Below, in pieces: positions 27,852 through 36,071 of a DNA stretch of 64,000 nt; the first letter of the stretch is position 1; the number at the start of each line of letters is the position of its first letter. Both the position numbers and the translations under genes were made by a program. Origin of the DNA: Kitasatospora sp. NBC_01246 (GTDB taxonomy: Bacteria > Actinomycetota > Actinomycetes > Streptomycetales > Streptomycetaceae); the NCBI RefSeq assembly GCF_036226505.1, contig NZ_CP108484.1:5456001-5520000 (forward strand), given 5' to 3'. The notes under the pieces were generated by a model, which was not told where the DNA came from, did no database searches, and saw only the letters and a list, made by a program, of their open reading frames with translations.

Positions 27852-28798
27852 GAACCACCACCGTCCGCCGCCGCCTGCTCGCGGCCACCGCCCTGCTGCC
27901 GGTCCTGGCCCTGGCCGCGTGCGGTTCGGACCCGAAGACCGCCGCCCAGCCGGGCGCCGGCCAGGCGGCGGTCGACGCCGCCGCGCAGGACCTCGTCTCC
28001 GGCGTCGCGAAGTCGGACGCGGCGGCCGCCCTGCTGCCCGAGGACGTCCGCAAGGCGGGGACGGTGAAGTTCGGCTCGGCGATCGCCTCGCCGCCCGCCG
28101 CCTTCTACGCCGACCAGGCCACCAAGAAGGCGGCCGGGGTGGACATCGACTTCACCGACGCGGTGGCCAAGGTGCTCGGCCTGACCGTGGAGCGCGAGGA
28201 GGCCGCCTTCGAGACCATCCTGCCCGCGCTGGGCAGCGGCAAGTACGACGTCGGCACCGGCAACTTCGGGGTCACCGCCGTCCGGTTGAAGACCATCGAC
28301 TTCGTCACCTACATCGACGACGGCCAGGGCTTCGCGGTCAAGAAGGACAACACCAGCGTCCAGCCGGTCACCGACCTCGCGCAGCTCTGCGGGCTGGTCA
28401 TCGGCACCGGGGCCGGCACCACCTTCGAGACCACGCTGAACGCCAAGAAGAACGTCTGCACCGACGCGGGCAAGAAGCCCTTCGAGGTGAAGGCGTTCAG
28501 CGACAACGGCGCCACGCTGACCGGCCTCCAGCAGGGGCGGATCGACGTCGTGATGTCGACCATCAACGGCCTGCGCTACCAGGCGTCCCAGGAGGCGTCG
28601 GGGACGAAGTTCCTCGGCGAGTTCCACCGGCTGGACGTCGGCTTCGCGTTCAAGAAGGGCTCCCCGCTCGCCCCGGCCTTCCAGGCGGCGGTCAACCAGC
28701 TGATCAAGGACGGGACGTACGACAAGATCGTCAAGAAGTGGGGAGTCGTCGATTCGGCGATCAAGGAATCCCAGATCAGCCCGCCCGAGCACGTGTGA
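27848..28798 (+). CDS. ABC transporter substrate-binding lipoprotein (SBP family 3), copy 1
   Basis: 316 residues; GTG at 27848 overlaps the acetyltransferase stop (GTGA). Lipoprotein signal with lipobox LAAC (lipidated Cys 25), so it is anchored outside the membrane. The family 3 fold typical of polar amino acid transporters is visible: GTVKFGSAIASPPAAFYAD, DIDFTDAVAKVLGL, GKYDVGTGNFGVTAVRLKTIDFVTY and the final KWGV. Two internal Cys residues (LAQLCGLVIG and KKNVCTDAGKKPF) could form a disulfide. It pairs with the permease and ATPase that follow; a paralogue is encoded at 30701. Confidence 0.93.
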   Translation: MRTTTVRRRLLAATALLPVLALAACGSDPKTAAQPGAGQAAVDAAAQDLVSGVAKSDAAAALLPEDVRKAGTVKFGSAIASPPAAFYADQATKKAAGVDIDFTDAVAKVLGLTVEREEAAFETILPALGSGKYDVGTGNFGVTAVRLKTIDFVTYIDDGQGFAVKKDNTSVQPVTDLAQLCGLVIGTGAGTTFETTLNAKKNVCTDAGKKPFEVKAFSDNGATLTGLQQGRIDVVMSTINGLRYQASQEASGTKFLGEFHRLDVGFAFKKGSPLAPAFQAAVNQLIKDGTYDKIVKKWGVVDSAIKESQISPPEHV

Positions 28799-28838
28799 CC
28801 CCCTGTCCGGGCCCCGGGCCTGTTGGAGGAATCCCCCC

Positions 28839-29855
28839 ATGAGCATCACCACCACCGAGGCCGGTCCGCCGGCCGGAAGAACCGCCGCCAAGGTGTCGGC
28901 CGCCCCGGCCGGGCGCGTCGACCTCGGCGAGCTGGCCGGTCTGCGGACCGTCCGGGCCCGCCACCCGTGGCGCTGGGCGGCCGGCCTCGCCGCCGTCGTC
29001 GTCCTGCTCCAGTTCGCCCACGGGCTGGCCACCAACCCCGGCTGGGACTGGGCGACCTTCCGGGTCTACTTCTCCGCCGACACCATCCTGCGCGCCGTCG
29101 GCCGCACCATCGAACTCACCTTCTACGGAACGCTGCTGGGCTTCCTGCTGGGTGCGGTGGTGGCGGCGATGCGGCTGTCGCGCAGCGCGATCCTGCAGTC
29201 CATCGCCTGGGCCTACGTCTGGGCGTTCCGCTCCATCCCGCTGATCGTGCAACTGGTCTTCTGGTTCAACCTCTCCTACCTCTACAAGCGGTTCGGCATC
29301 GGGATCCCGTTCGGCCCGACCTTCGCCGAGTTCGAGACGATGGGGGTGCTGGGCGCGCTCGGCGCCGCCGTGCTGGGGCTGGGCCTGCACCAGGCGGCGT
29401 TCGCCGCGGAGATCATCCGCGGCGGCATCATCGCGGTCGACGGCGGGCAGCGCGAGGCCGCCGCCGCGCTGGGCGTGCCGCGCTGGCGCCAGGCCTGGCG
29501 GATCGTGCTGCCGCAGGCCATGCGCGGCATCCTGCCGGCCGCCGCCAACGAGGTGATCTCGCTGTTCAAGGGCACCTCGGTGGTCTACGTGATGGCCATC
29601 GGAGAGCTCTTCTACCAGGTGCAGGTCGTCTACGGCCGCACCGGCCGGGTGGTGCCGCTGCTGATGGTGGCCACCGTCTGGTACGTGCTGCTGACCACGG
29701 TGCTGTCGCTCGGCCAGTACTACGTCGAGCGCTACTTCGCCCGGGGCGCCGAACGCACCCCGCCGCCCACCCCGCTGCAGCGGGCCCGGGCCTTCGTCCA
29801 GGGCCTGCGGGCCGACCGCACCCCCGTCGAGACCGCTACCGGAGGACGCTCGTGA
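28839..29855 (+). CDS. Polar amino-acid-type ABC transporter permease
   Basis: 338 residues, ATG after a TTGGAGG ribosome site. His/Glu/Gln-family permease with first helix near 45-65, FRSIPLIVQLVFWFNL, an EAA loop GQREAAAALGVPRWRQAWRI and ILPAAANEVISLFKGTSVVYV. The C-terminus (YYVERYFARGA, PPTPLQRARAF) parallels the divergent permease at 24340, so both are probably paralogues acting with the same ATPase. It sits between the binding protein (40 nt upstream) and the ATPase (GTGA overlap). Confidence 0.94.
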   Translation: MSITTTEAGPPAGRTAAKVSAAPAGRVDLGELAGLRTVRARHPWRWAAGLAAVVVLLQFAHGLATNPGWDWATFRVYFSADTILRAVGRTIELTFYGTLLGFLLGAVVAAMRLSRSAILQSIAWAYVWAFRSIPLIVQLVFWFNLSYLYKRFGIGIPFGPTFAEFETMGVLGALGAAVLGLGLHQAAFAAEIIRGGIIAVDGGQREAAAALGVPRWRQAWRIVLPQAMRGILPAAANEVISLFKGTSVVYVMAIGELFYQVQVVYGRTGRVVPLLMVATVWYVLLTTVLSLGQYYVERYFARGAERTPPPTPLQRARAFVQGLRADRTPVETATGGRS

Positions 29856-30628
29856 CCACCCCCGTCGTGGAACCCATGGTGCAGGTCAGGGGCCTGCACA
29901 AGAGCTTCGGCCCGCTCGCCGTGCTGCGCGGCGTCGACCTCGACGTGCCGGCCGGATCGGTGACGGTGGTGCTCGGCCCCTCCGGCTCCGGCAAGTCGAC
30001 GCTGCTGCGCTCGATCAACCACCTGGAGAAGCTGGACCGCGGCTTCGTCGCGATCGACGGCGAGCTGATCGGCTACCGCCGCTCCGGCGACCGGCTGCAC
30101 GAGCTCAGGGAGCGCGACGTCCTGCGCCAGCGCACCAACATCGGCTTCGTGTTCCAGAACTTCAACCTGTTCCCGCACCTCACGGTGGTGGAGAACATCA
30201 TCGAGGCCCCGGTCAGCGCGCTGCGCCGGCCCAAGGCCGAGGCCCGGGCGGCCGCGCTGGCGCTGCTGGAACGGGTCGGCCTCGCCGACAAGGCGGACGC
30301 CTATCCGCGCCAGCTCTCCGGCGGCCAGCAGCAACGGGTGGCGATCGCCCGGGCGCTGGCGCTGGAGCCGAAGGTGCTGCTCTTCGACGAGCCGACCTCG
30401 GCGCTCGACCCGGAGCTGGTGGGCGAGGTGCTGGACGTCATCAAGGACCTCGCCCGGTCCGGCACCACCATGATCGTGGTGACCCACGAGATCGGCTTCG
30501 CCCGCGAGGTCGCCGACACCGTGGTCTTCATGGACGGCGGGGTGGTGGTCGAGCAGGGCCCGCCGAAGGCCGTCCTGGACGATCCGCAGCACGAGCGCAC
30601 CCGCGCCTTCCTCGCCAAGGTCCTCTGA
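29852..30628 (+). CDS. Polar amino-acid-type ABC transporter ATP-binding protein
   Basis: 258 residues from GTG at 29852, with GGAGG upstream and a GTGA overlap with the permease stop. Complete ATPase: Walker A GPSGSGKST (about 42-50), Q-loop FVFQNFNLFPHLTV, signature LSGGQQQRVAIARAL, Walker B VLLFDEPTSALDPE and switch VTHEIGF. It is the GlnQ/HisP type that pairs with family 3 binding proteins. It is the only ATPase for two permeases and two binding proteins in the locus. Confidence 0.96.
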   Translation: MTTPVVEPMVQVRGLHKSFGPLAVLRGVDLDVPAGSVTVVLGPSGSGKSTLLRSINHLEKLDRGFVAIDGELIGYRRSGDRLHELRERDVLRQRTNIGFVFQNFNLFPHLTVVENIIEAPVSALRRPKAEARAAALALLERVGLADKADAYPRQLSGGQQQRVAIARALALEPKVLLFDEPTSALDPELVGEVLDVIKDLARSGTTMIVVTHEIGFAREVADTVVFMDGGVVVEQGPPKAVLDDPQHERTRAFLAKVL

Positions 30629-30700
30629 CCCCCCTCGCCGATCCCCTTCGCCGACCCCCTCCCGCTCCCCGACCCTCTTCCAGCCATCAGGAGTTCCGCC

Positions 30701-31690
30701 ATGTCCCTACCCCGTCGCGCCCTCGTGACCGCCGCCGCCGCGCTCGCCGCCACCCTCACCCTCGCCGCCTGCGGCAGCTCCACGGACGCCGCCGCGGAGC
30801 TCGCCCCCGCGAAGGGCAGTACCGCGCCCAACGGCACCACGGTGAACCTGACCCCAAATCAGAACCGCATCACGACGGCGAAGGTGGACGCCATCGCGGC
30901 GCTGGTTCCGGAGGAGGTCAGAAAGAGAGGGACGCTGACGGTCGCCAACTCGCTTGGTACCACGCCGCCGCTGGACTTCTACGCGAACGACGACAAGACC
31001 ATCATCGGGGTCGAGCCCGACCTCGCCTCGCTGGTCGGTGACGTCCTCGGCCTGAAGGTCGAGTTCAACCCGGTCTCCTGGGAGAACGTCTTCGTGGGCC
31101 TGGACAGCGGCAAGTTCGACGTCGGCATGACCAACATCACCGTCACCGAGGCCCGCAAGGAGAAGTACGACTTCGCCACCTACCGGCTGGACATCCTCGG
31201 CTTCGAGGCCAAGAAGGGCACCGGCTGGAAGGTCGCCGGCCCCAAGGACGTGGCCGGCAAGACGATCGCCGTCTCCTCCGGCACCAACCAGGAGAAGCTG
31301 CTGATCTCCTGGAACGAGGAGAACGTGAAGAACGGCCTCAAGCCGGCCGACATCAAGTACTTCCAGAGCTCCTCCGACTACTACCTGGCGCTCTCCTCCG
31401 GCCGGATCGACGCCTACGTCGGCCCCAACCCGAGCTCGGCCTTCCACGCCGTGCAGACCGGTGAGACCGAGGTGGTCGGCACCTACTCCGGCGGCGGCGC
31501 GGACGTCCTGGGGAAGATCGCGGCGACCACCAAGAAGGACAACGGGCTGGTCCAGGCACTGAACGGGGCGATCAACGAGATCATCAAGAACGGCACCTAC
31601 GGCCAGGCGCTGAAGCGCTGGGGGCTCGACGGCGAGGCCGTCCAGACCTCCGAGATCAACCCGCCCGGCCTGCCCAAGCCCAAGCCGTAG
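30701..31690 (+). CDS. ABC transporter substrate-binding lipoprotein (SBP family 3), copy 2
   Basis: 329 residues, ATG at 30701, 72 nt after the ATPase. Lipobox LAAC with Cys 24. Family 3 fold: GTLTVANSLGTTPPLDFYAND, GVEPDLASLVGDVLGL, SGKFDVGMTNITVTEARKEKYDFATY, ending in RWGL. It shares architecture with the first binding protein but is clearly diverged, and its mature N-terminus is longer, as though the two bind different ligands or one feeds each permease. Base use around 30850-30970 is less G+C-biased than in the neighbours. Confidence 0.93.
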   Translation: MSLPRRALVTAAAALAATLTLAACGSSTDAAAELAPAKGSTAPNGTTVNLTPNQNRITTAKVDAIAALVPEEVRKRGTLTVANSLGTTPPLDFYANDDKTIIGVEPDLASLVGDVLGLKVEFNPVSWENVFVGLDSGKFDVGMTNITVTEARKEKYDFATYRLDILGFEAKKGTGWKVAGPKDVAGKTIAVSSGTNQEKLLISWNEENVKNGLKPADIKYFQSSSDYYLALSSGRIDAYVGPNPSSAFHAVQTGETEVVGTYSGGGADVLGKIAATTKKDNGLVQALNGAINEIIKNGTYGQALKRWGLDGEAVQTSEINPPGLPKPKP

Positions 31691-31783
31691 CCCGTTCACC
31701 CCCATGTCCTCCCCCGACGCTATGGTGGCCCCGGTCACGGTGGACGCTGTTCGTATCCGGTGCACCCGGGGGTTGGGGGAGAC

Positions 31784-33019
31784 ATGAGGGCTGGGGAGGT
31801 TCTGGACGGCCGCTACCGGCTGGACCGGACGCTCGGCCGGGGCGGCTTCGGGGTGGTCTGGGCGGCCCACGACAACAACATCGGGCGGTCGGTCGCGGTC
31901 AAGGTCCTCTCCGAGGAGAAGGCGAGCGACGAGGAGGCGGTCGCGCGGTTCGTCCGCGAGGCCAAGACCGCCGGCAGCCTGTCCAATCCGCACATCGTCA
32001 CGTTGCACGACTACGGCCGGGTCCAGCAGGGCGCCTGGTCCACCCACTACCTGGTGATGGAGCTGGTCCGCGGCCGCCCGCTGTCCGCGGTGCTCAAGGA
32101 GGGCACGCCCGACCCGGCGCTCGCGCTGAAGTGGGCCCGGCAGGTCTGCAAGGCACTGGACGCCGCCCACCGTTCGGGCGTGGTGCACCGGGACATCAAG
32201 CCGGAGAACATCATGATCGCCGAGAGCGGCGAGGCCAAGGTGCTGGACTTCGGCATCGCCCGGCTGCTCACCCAGTCGGGCACCGGGCTCACGTCGACCG
32301 GTGTGGTCATCGGCACCCCGCCATACCTGGCTCCCGAGTGCTGGGCCGGCGGCGCCATCGACGGCCGGGCCGACCTCTACGCGCTCGGCGTGGTGCTCTT
32401 CCAACTCTGCACCGGACAGCGCCCGTTCAACGCCGGATCGCCGGTCACCATGATGTACCAGCACCTCAACGACCCGCCGCCGCCGGTGCGCACCCCCTAC
32501 CCGGCGCTCGCCGCCCTGATCCGCCGGCTGCTCGCCAAGGACCCGGCCGACCGGCCCGCCGACGCCGCCGAGGTGCGCCGCCTGCTGCGCGAGATCCCGG
32601 TCGGGCAGAGCACCCCGGTCGGCCGGAGCACCCCGGCCCCGCCGCCCGAGCCGCCCGAGGCGCTGCGGCAGCGGGCCGACCGGGCCTGGGAGTACGGCGT
32701 GGAGGGCCGGCCCGAGGAGGCCGTCCGGATGCTGACCGAGCTGATCCCGCGGTTCGCCCGCAGCTTCGGCCCGGCCGACCTCCGCACCCTGCGCACCTGT
32801 CACGACCTCGCCCTATGGCTGGCCCGCGCCGGCAGCCCGGGCGCCGCCGCCGCGCTGCTGCGCGAGCTGGCCCCGGCCCTGTCCGGCGAGCCGAGGGCGC
32901 ACGCCGACGTCCTGCGCGACCTCGACCGCTGGGAGCGGGAGCGCGACGAGGCCGGCCCCGGCCCGGCCCGGGCACAACCCCTGGACCAGCTCCTCGGCGG
33001 CCCCGCGCAGAGCGGCTGA
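31784..33019 (+). CDS. Ser/Thr protein kinase with C-terminal TPR-like region
   Basis: 411 residues from ATG at 31784 (GGGGGAGA ribosome site). Complete Hanks-type kinase domain: glycine loop LGRGGFGVVW, ATP Lys K40 in VAVKVL, catalytic D137 in VVHRDIKPENIM, DFG in VLDFGIARL and the activation-loop GTPPYLAPE. The kinase domain ends near residue 270. After a Pro-rich linker, about 120 residues resemble tetratricopeptide-type helices (RADRAWEYGVEGRPEEAVRML, LRTCHDLALWLARAGSPGAAAALLREL). No transmembrane helix, so it is cytosolic. Partners unknown; it lies between the transport island and a FAH-family gene without obvious link. Confidence 0.93.
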   Translation: MRAGEVLDGRYRLDRTLGRGGFGVVWAAHDNNIGRSVAVKVLSEEKASDEEAVARFVREAKTAGSLSNPHIVTLHDYGRVQQGAWSTHYLVMELVRGRPLSAVLKEGTPDPALALKWARQVCKALDAAHRSGVVHRDIKPENIMIAESGEAKVLDFGIARLLTQSGTGLTSTGVVIGTPPYLAPECWAGGAIDGRADLYALGVVLFQLCTGQRPFNAGSPVTMMYQHLNDPPPPVRTPYPALAALIRRLLAKDPADRPADAAEVRRLLREIPVGQSTPVGRSTPAPPPEPPEALRQRADRAWEYGVEGRPEEAVRMLTELIPRFARSFGPADLRTLRTCHDLALWLARAGSPGAAAALLRELAPALSGEPRAHADVLRDLDRWERERDEAGPGPARAQPLDQLLGGPAQSG

Positions 33020-33373
33020 CGCCCCGGGCGGCGGCCGACGACCGACCGGCGCCGGGCCGCCCACCCGCGCGTTCACCCCGGGCGGAGGCCCGTCCGCCCA
33101 CGGTGGAGCCCTGTGCCGGAGCCCCGTGGTGGAGCCCCGTGGTGGAGCCCCGCGCCGCCCGGTCCGCCCGGTGGCCGTCGCCCGGGCCGGGGGCTGTCAA
33201 CCGTACGGGCACCTGATTCGGTGCTGCTCCGGGTTGTGGGAATTGATAGGAATTCGCCGAGCTGGACTGTCTGGTTCGCAGGCGGCAGCCGTTGATATAC
33301 CTCGCAACAAGAGTTCGGTGCGGTGTGTGCGGCCGTACCGGCGAGCTGAGACGAAAGTGGTGGTGACGCTCAG
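33020..33373. other. Intergenic region with a short direct repeat
   Basis: 354 bp. Near 33118-33152 the unit GTGGTGGAGCCCC is repeated in tandem. The second half (33230-33330) is A/T-richer and should hold the promoter of the FAH-family gene; no clear -35/-10 pair. Confidence 0.4.
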
Positions 33374-34225
33374 ATGAAGCTCCTCCGTGTCGGACCACCG
33401 GGCGCCGAGCGTCCGATCGCGCTGGGCCACGACGGCACCGCGTACGACCTCTCCGGGCGCGCCCGGGACATCGACGGCGCCTTCCTGGCCGGGCTCGACC
33501 CGGCCGCGCTGGCCCGCGACGCGGCCGCCGGCCTGCTGCCGGTGGCCGACATCGCCGGGCAGCGGGTCGGCGCTCCGGTCACCCGGCCGGGCAAGGTGGT
33601 CGGGATCGGGCTCAACTACCGGGACCACGCCGCCGAGGCCGGCGCGGCGATCCCGGACGAGCCGGTGATCTTCCTCAAGCCGAGCAACACCGTGGTCGGC
33701 CCGTACGACGAGGTGCTGGTGCCCCGGGGCGGCGAGAAGACCGACTACGAGGCCGAACTGGCGATCGTGATCGGCCGCACCGCCCGGTACCTGGCCGGCC
33801 ACCGGGAGGCGGCGGAGGCGATCGCGGGCTACACGATCGCCAACGACGTCACCGAGCGGGCCTTCCAGCTGGAGCGCGGCGGCCAGTGGGACAAGGGCAA
33901 GTCGGCGGAGACCTTCACGCCGCTCGGCCCCTGGCTGGTCACCGCGGACGAGGTCGCCGACCCGCAGCGGCTGCGGCTGCGCCTCTGGGTCAACGGCGGG
34001 CTGCGGCAGGACGGCTCCACCGCCGAGATGATCTTCCCGGTGCTGGAGATCGTCCGGTACGTCAGCCAGTTCATGGTGCTGGAGCCGGGGGACGTGATCG
34101 TCACCGGCACTCCGGCCGGCGTCACCCTGGGCCACCCGGGCACGCCGTTCCTGACCGCCGGGGACGTCGTGGAGATCGAGATCGACGGGCTGGGCCGCCA
34201 GCGTCAGGTGCTCGGCAAGGCCTGA
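33374..34225 (+). CDS. Fumarylacetoacetate hydrolase-family protein
   Basis: 283 residues, ATG start. The C-terminal two-thirds form the FAH fold: KVVGIGLNYRDHAAEAG, PVIFLKPSNTVVGP, YEAELAIVIGR (metal-binding Glu pair), IAGYTIANDVTERAFQ and GDVIVTGTPAGVTLG. Members hydrolyse, decarboxylate or hydrate beta-keto acids in aromatic catabolism; the exact reaction cannot be read from sequence. Its N-terminal segment is the usual FahA-type extension. It stands alone with a TetR gene convergent downstream and a strong hairpin between. Confidence 0.93.
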   Translation: MKLLRVGPPGAERPIALGHDGTAYDLSGRARDIDGAFLAGLDPAALARDAAAGLLPVADIAGQRVGAPVTRPGKVVGIGLNYRDHAAEAGAAIPDEPVIFLKPSNTVVGPYDEVLVPRGGEKTDYEAELAIVIGRTARYLAGHREAAEAIAGYTIANDVTERAFQLERGGQWDKGKSAETFTPLGPWLVTADEVADPQRLRLRLWVNGGLRQDGSTAEMIFPVLEIVRYVSQFMVLEPGDVIVTGTPAGVTLGHPGTPFLTAGDVVEIEIDGLGRQRQVLGKA

Positions 34226-34232
34226 CGTCCGG

Positions 34233-34278
34233 GCGGCCCGACCCCGACCCCGGGCACGGGGGTCGCGGGTCGGGCCGC
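34233..34278. terminator. Convergent terminator between FAH-family and TetR genes
   Basis: Long GC stem with small bulges: GCGGCCCGACCC pairs with GGGTCGGGCCGC, and inner GACCCC pairs with GGGGTC. Confidence 0.75.
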
Positions 34279-34324
34279 GAGAGCGAGCCGGACCCGCCCG
34301 CGAAGAACCGCCGCGCCCCGCGCC

Positions 34325-35059
34325 TCAGCCGCCGAGCGCGGCCCGCAGCCGGGCGGTCCGTGGTGCGTCCGGGCCCTCCAGCGCCAGCAGCGCGGTCAGC
34401 ACCTGCGCCGTCTGCGGATCGTGCAGCGCCGTCGCCGCGGCCATCGCCACGAACTGGTCCACCAGCCACTCCCGCAACTCGTCCACCGGCAGCGCGCGGC
34501 CCTCGTCCAGCCAGGTCAGCGAGGTGCCCTCGACCACCGCGATCCACGAGCGCACCAGCAGGGTCAGCCGCGGCCCGGCCTCCCGGACCCCGAGGTGGCG
34601 CAGGGTCCGCTTGAGCGCCGCCCGCCGGACGTCGTCCACCATCGCGGAGGTGCGCTGCGTCTCCACCACCGAGCCGCCGCGCAGCAGGGCCGAGTACCCG
34701 GCGTCGTGCTCGGCCACGAAGGCGAAGTAGCTCTCCAGCACGGCGGCCAGCTGCTCGGTCGGGCTGCCGGTCAGCGGCACCGTGAACCGGCTGGTCAGCT
34801 CCTCCGCGGCGGTGCGCAGCGCGGCCTCGTACAACTGCTGCTTGCCGCCCGCGAAGTAGCGGTACACCAGCGGCCGGGAGGCCCCGGCGGCCTCCGCCAC
34901 GTCGTCCAGGCTCACCTCGTCCGGCGGCCGCGAGGCGAAGAGCTCCAGGGCGACCGCGATCAGCTGGTCCCGTCGCTGCTGCACCGTCAGCCGCCGGTAC
35001 CCGCTGCGCCGCGGCCGGGCCTCGGAGGACGGTGGGACGGGCGCTGAGCTGGCTTCCAT
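34325..35059 (-). CDS. TetR-family transcriptional regulator
   Basis: 244 residues from ATG at 35059. On the minus strand TACGCT lies exactly seven bases before the ATG and there is no ribosome site, so the mRNA is probably leaderless. The N-terminal DNA-binding domain (about 20-70) shows RRDQLIAVALELFASRP, DEVSLDDVAEAAGASRPLVYRYF and GGKQQLYEAAL. The C-terminal domain fits the AcrR-like ligand-binding type. The divergent neighbour is the rhomboid-like gene, with some 250 bp between. Target and ligand unknown. Confidence 0.92.
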   Translation of the reverse strand: MEASSAPVPPSSEARPRRSGYRRLTVQQRRDQLIAVALELFASRPPDEVSLDDVAEAAGASRPLVYRYFAGGKQQLYEAALRTAAEELTSRFTVPLTGSPTEQLAAVLESYFAFVAEHDAGYSALLRGGSVVETQRTSAMVDDVRRAALKRTLRHLGVREAGPRLTLLVRSWIAVVEGTSLTWLDEGRALPVDELREWLVDQFVAMAAATALHDPQTAQVLTALLALEGPDAPRTARLRAALGG

Positions 35060-35066
35060 GGCGGTC

Positions 35067-35072
35067 AGCGTA
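35067..35072 (-). promoter_or_regulatory. -10 box TACGCT of the TetR gene (leaderless geometry)
   Basis: TACGCT on the minus strand, then seven bases (GACCGCC), then ATG. Transcription would start at or next to the A of ATG. Confidence 0.6.
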
Positions 35073-35317
35073 ATGGTCGCCGGTCCGATCGGATCCTTGC
35101 CTGCACCGATCATTCCGAACGGATGTTTGCCGCGCGGGCGCCCCGGCCGCCCCAGCCACCCCGCCGCCCCGGCCCCGCCGCCCCGACCTGCCCCGGCCCG
35201 TTCGTGACCCGCCGCCGCTCCGCGACCGCCCGCCCCGGCGGGTCGGCCCGCCGCAGGGCGGGCCGGGCGCCGACCATGGGGACGGATCGTCGCCGTCGCT
35301 TCGAGGAGGGCCGCCGG

Positions 35318-36007
35318 ATGGCGCGGGCAGTGCAGTGGACGGCGGCCGTGCGCCGGGTGCCGGGCGCGGTCCTCGGGTGGGTCCGGTCGGCGCCCGGGAC
35401 GTACCTGTGGCTGCTGCTCCTGGCGGCCACGAGCTTCGTGGTGGCGCGGATGGACCCGGCGCGGCTGGACTGGTTCCTGGCCGCCCGCTCGACCAACCTG
35501 GAGAACCTCCGCTCGGACCCGGTGCACGTCCTGGTGGCCAGCGCGCTCTGGACCGAGCAGTCGAGCTTCCTCCTCTACTTCGTGCTGTTCACCCTCTTCC
35601 ACGCCAACGCGGAGCGCTGGCTGGGCACGCCGCGCTGGTTCACGGTGGCCGCCACCGCCCACGTGCTGGCCACCCTCGTCAGCGAGGGGGTGGTCGCCCG
35701 GGGCATCATGCGCGGCCGGCTGGGGGAGAGCCTGGCCGGCACGGTGGACGTCGGGGTCTCGTACGCGCTGGCCGGTGTGGTCGCCGTGCTGACGTACCGC
35801 TTCGCCGGCCGCTGGCGACTGCTGTACGGGGGCGGCGTGCTGGCCTTCTACCTGGTGCCGCTGGTCGGTTCGCACACCTTCACGGACCTCGGACACTTCT
35901 GCGCGGTGCTGATCGGCCTCTGCTTCTTCCGGTTCGCCCGCGGCCGGTCCAGGTGGGACCCGGGACTGCTGCTCCGGCGCAGGCGGGAGCGCCGGGCGGA
36001 GGTCTGA
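35318..36007 (+). CDS. Rhomboid-like polytopic membrane protein (paralogue)
   Basis: 229 residues from ATG at 35318, chosen for the GAGGAGGG ribosome site; an ATG 14 codons upstream is possible. Six hydrophobic segments. It shares a motif series with the protein at 7286: DPVHVLVASALW, NAERWLG, H115 in ATAHVLATLVSE, S148 in DVGVSYA and H193 in DLGHFCAVLIG. The Ser and His occupy the places of the rhomboid catalytic dyad, but GxSG is GVSY. Overall identity outside these motifs is low. The C-terminal RRRRERRAEV is basic and cytosolic. Function unknown. Confidence 0.65.
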   Translation: MARAVQWTAAVRRVPGAVLGWVRSAPGTYLWLLLLAATSFVVARMDPARLDWFLAARSTNLENLRSDPVHVLVASALWTEQSSFLLYFVLFTLFHANAERWLGTPRWFTVAATAHVLATLVSEGVVARGIMRGRLGESLAGTVDVGVSYALAGVVAVLTYRFAGRWRLLYGGGVLAFYLVPLVGSHTFTDLGHFCAVLIGLCFFRFARGRSRWDPGLLLRRRRERRAEV

Positions 36008-36071
36008 AATGGCCGGTCCATGCCACAGGGTAGGGGCTTGCAATCGGCCCGGGCCGCGAAATGATGTCCGG

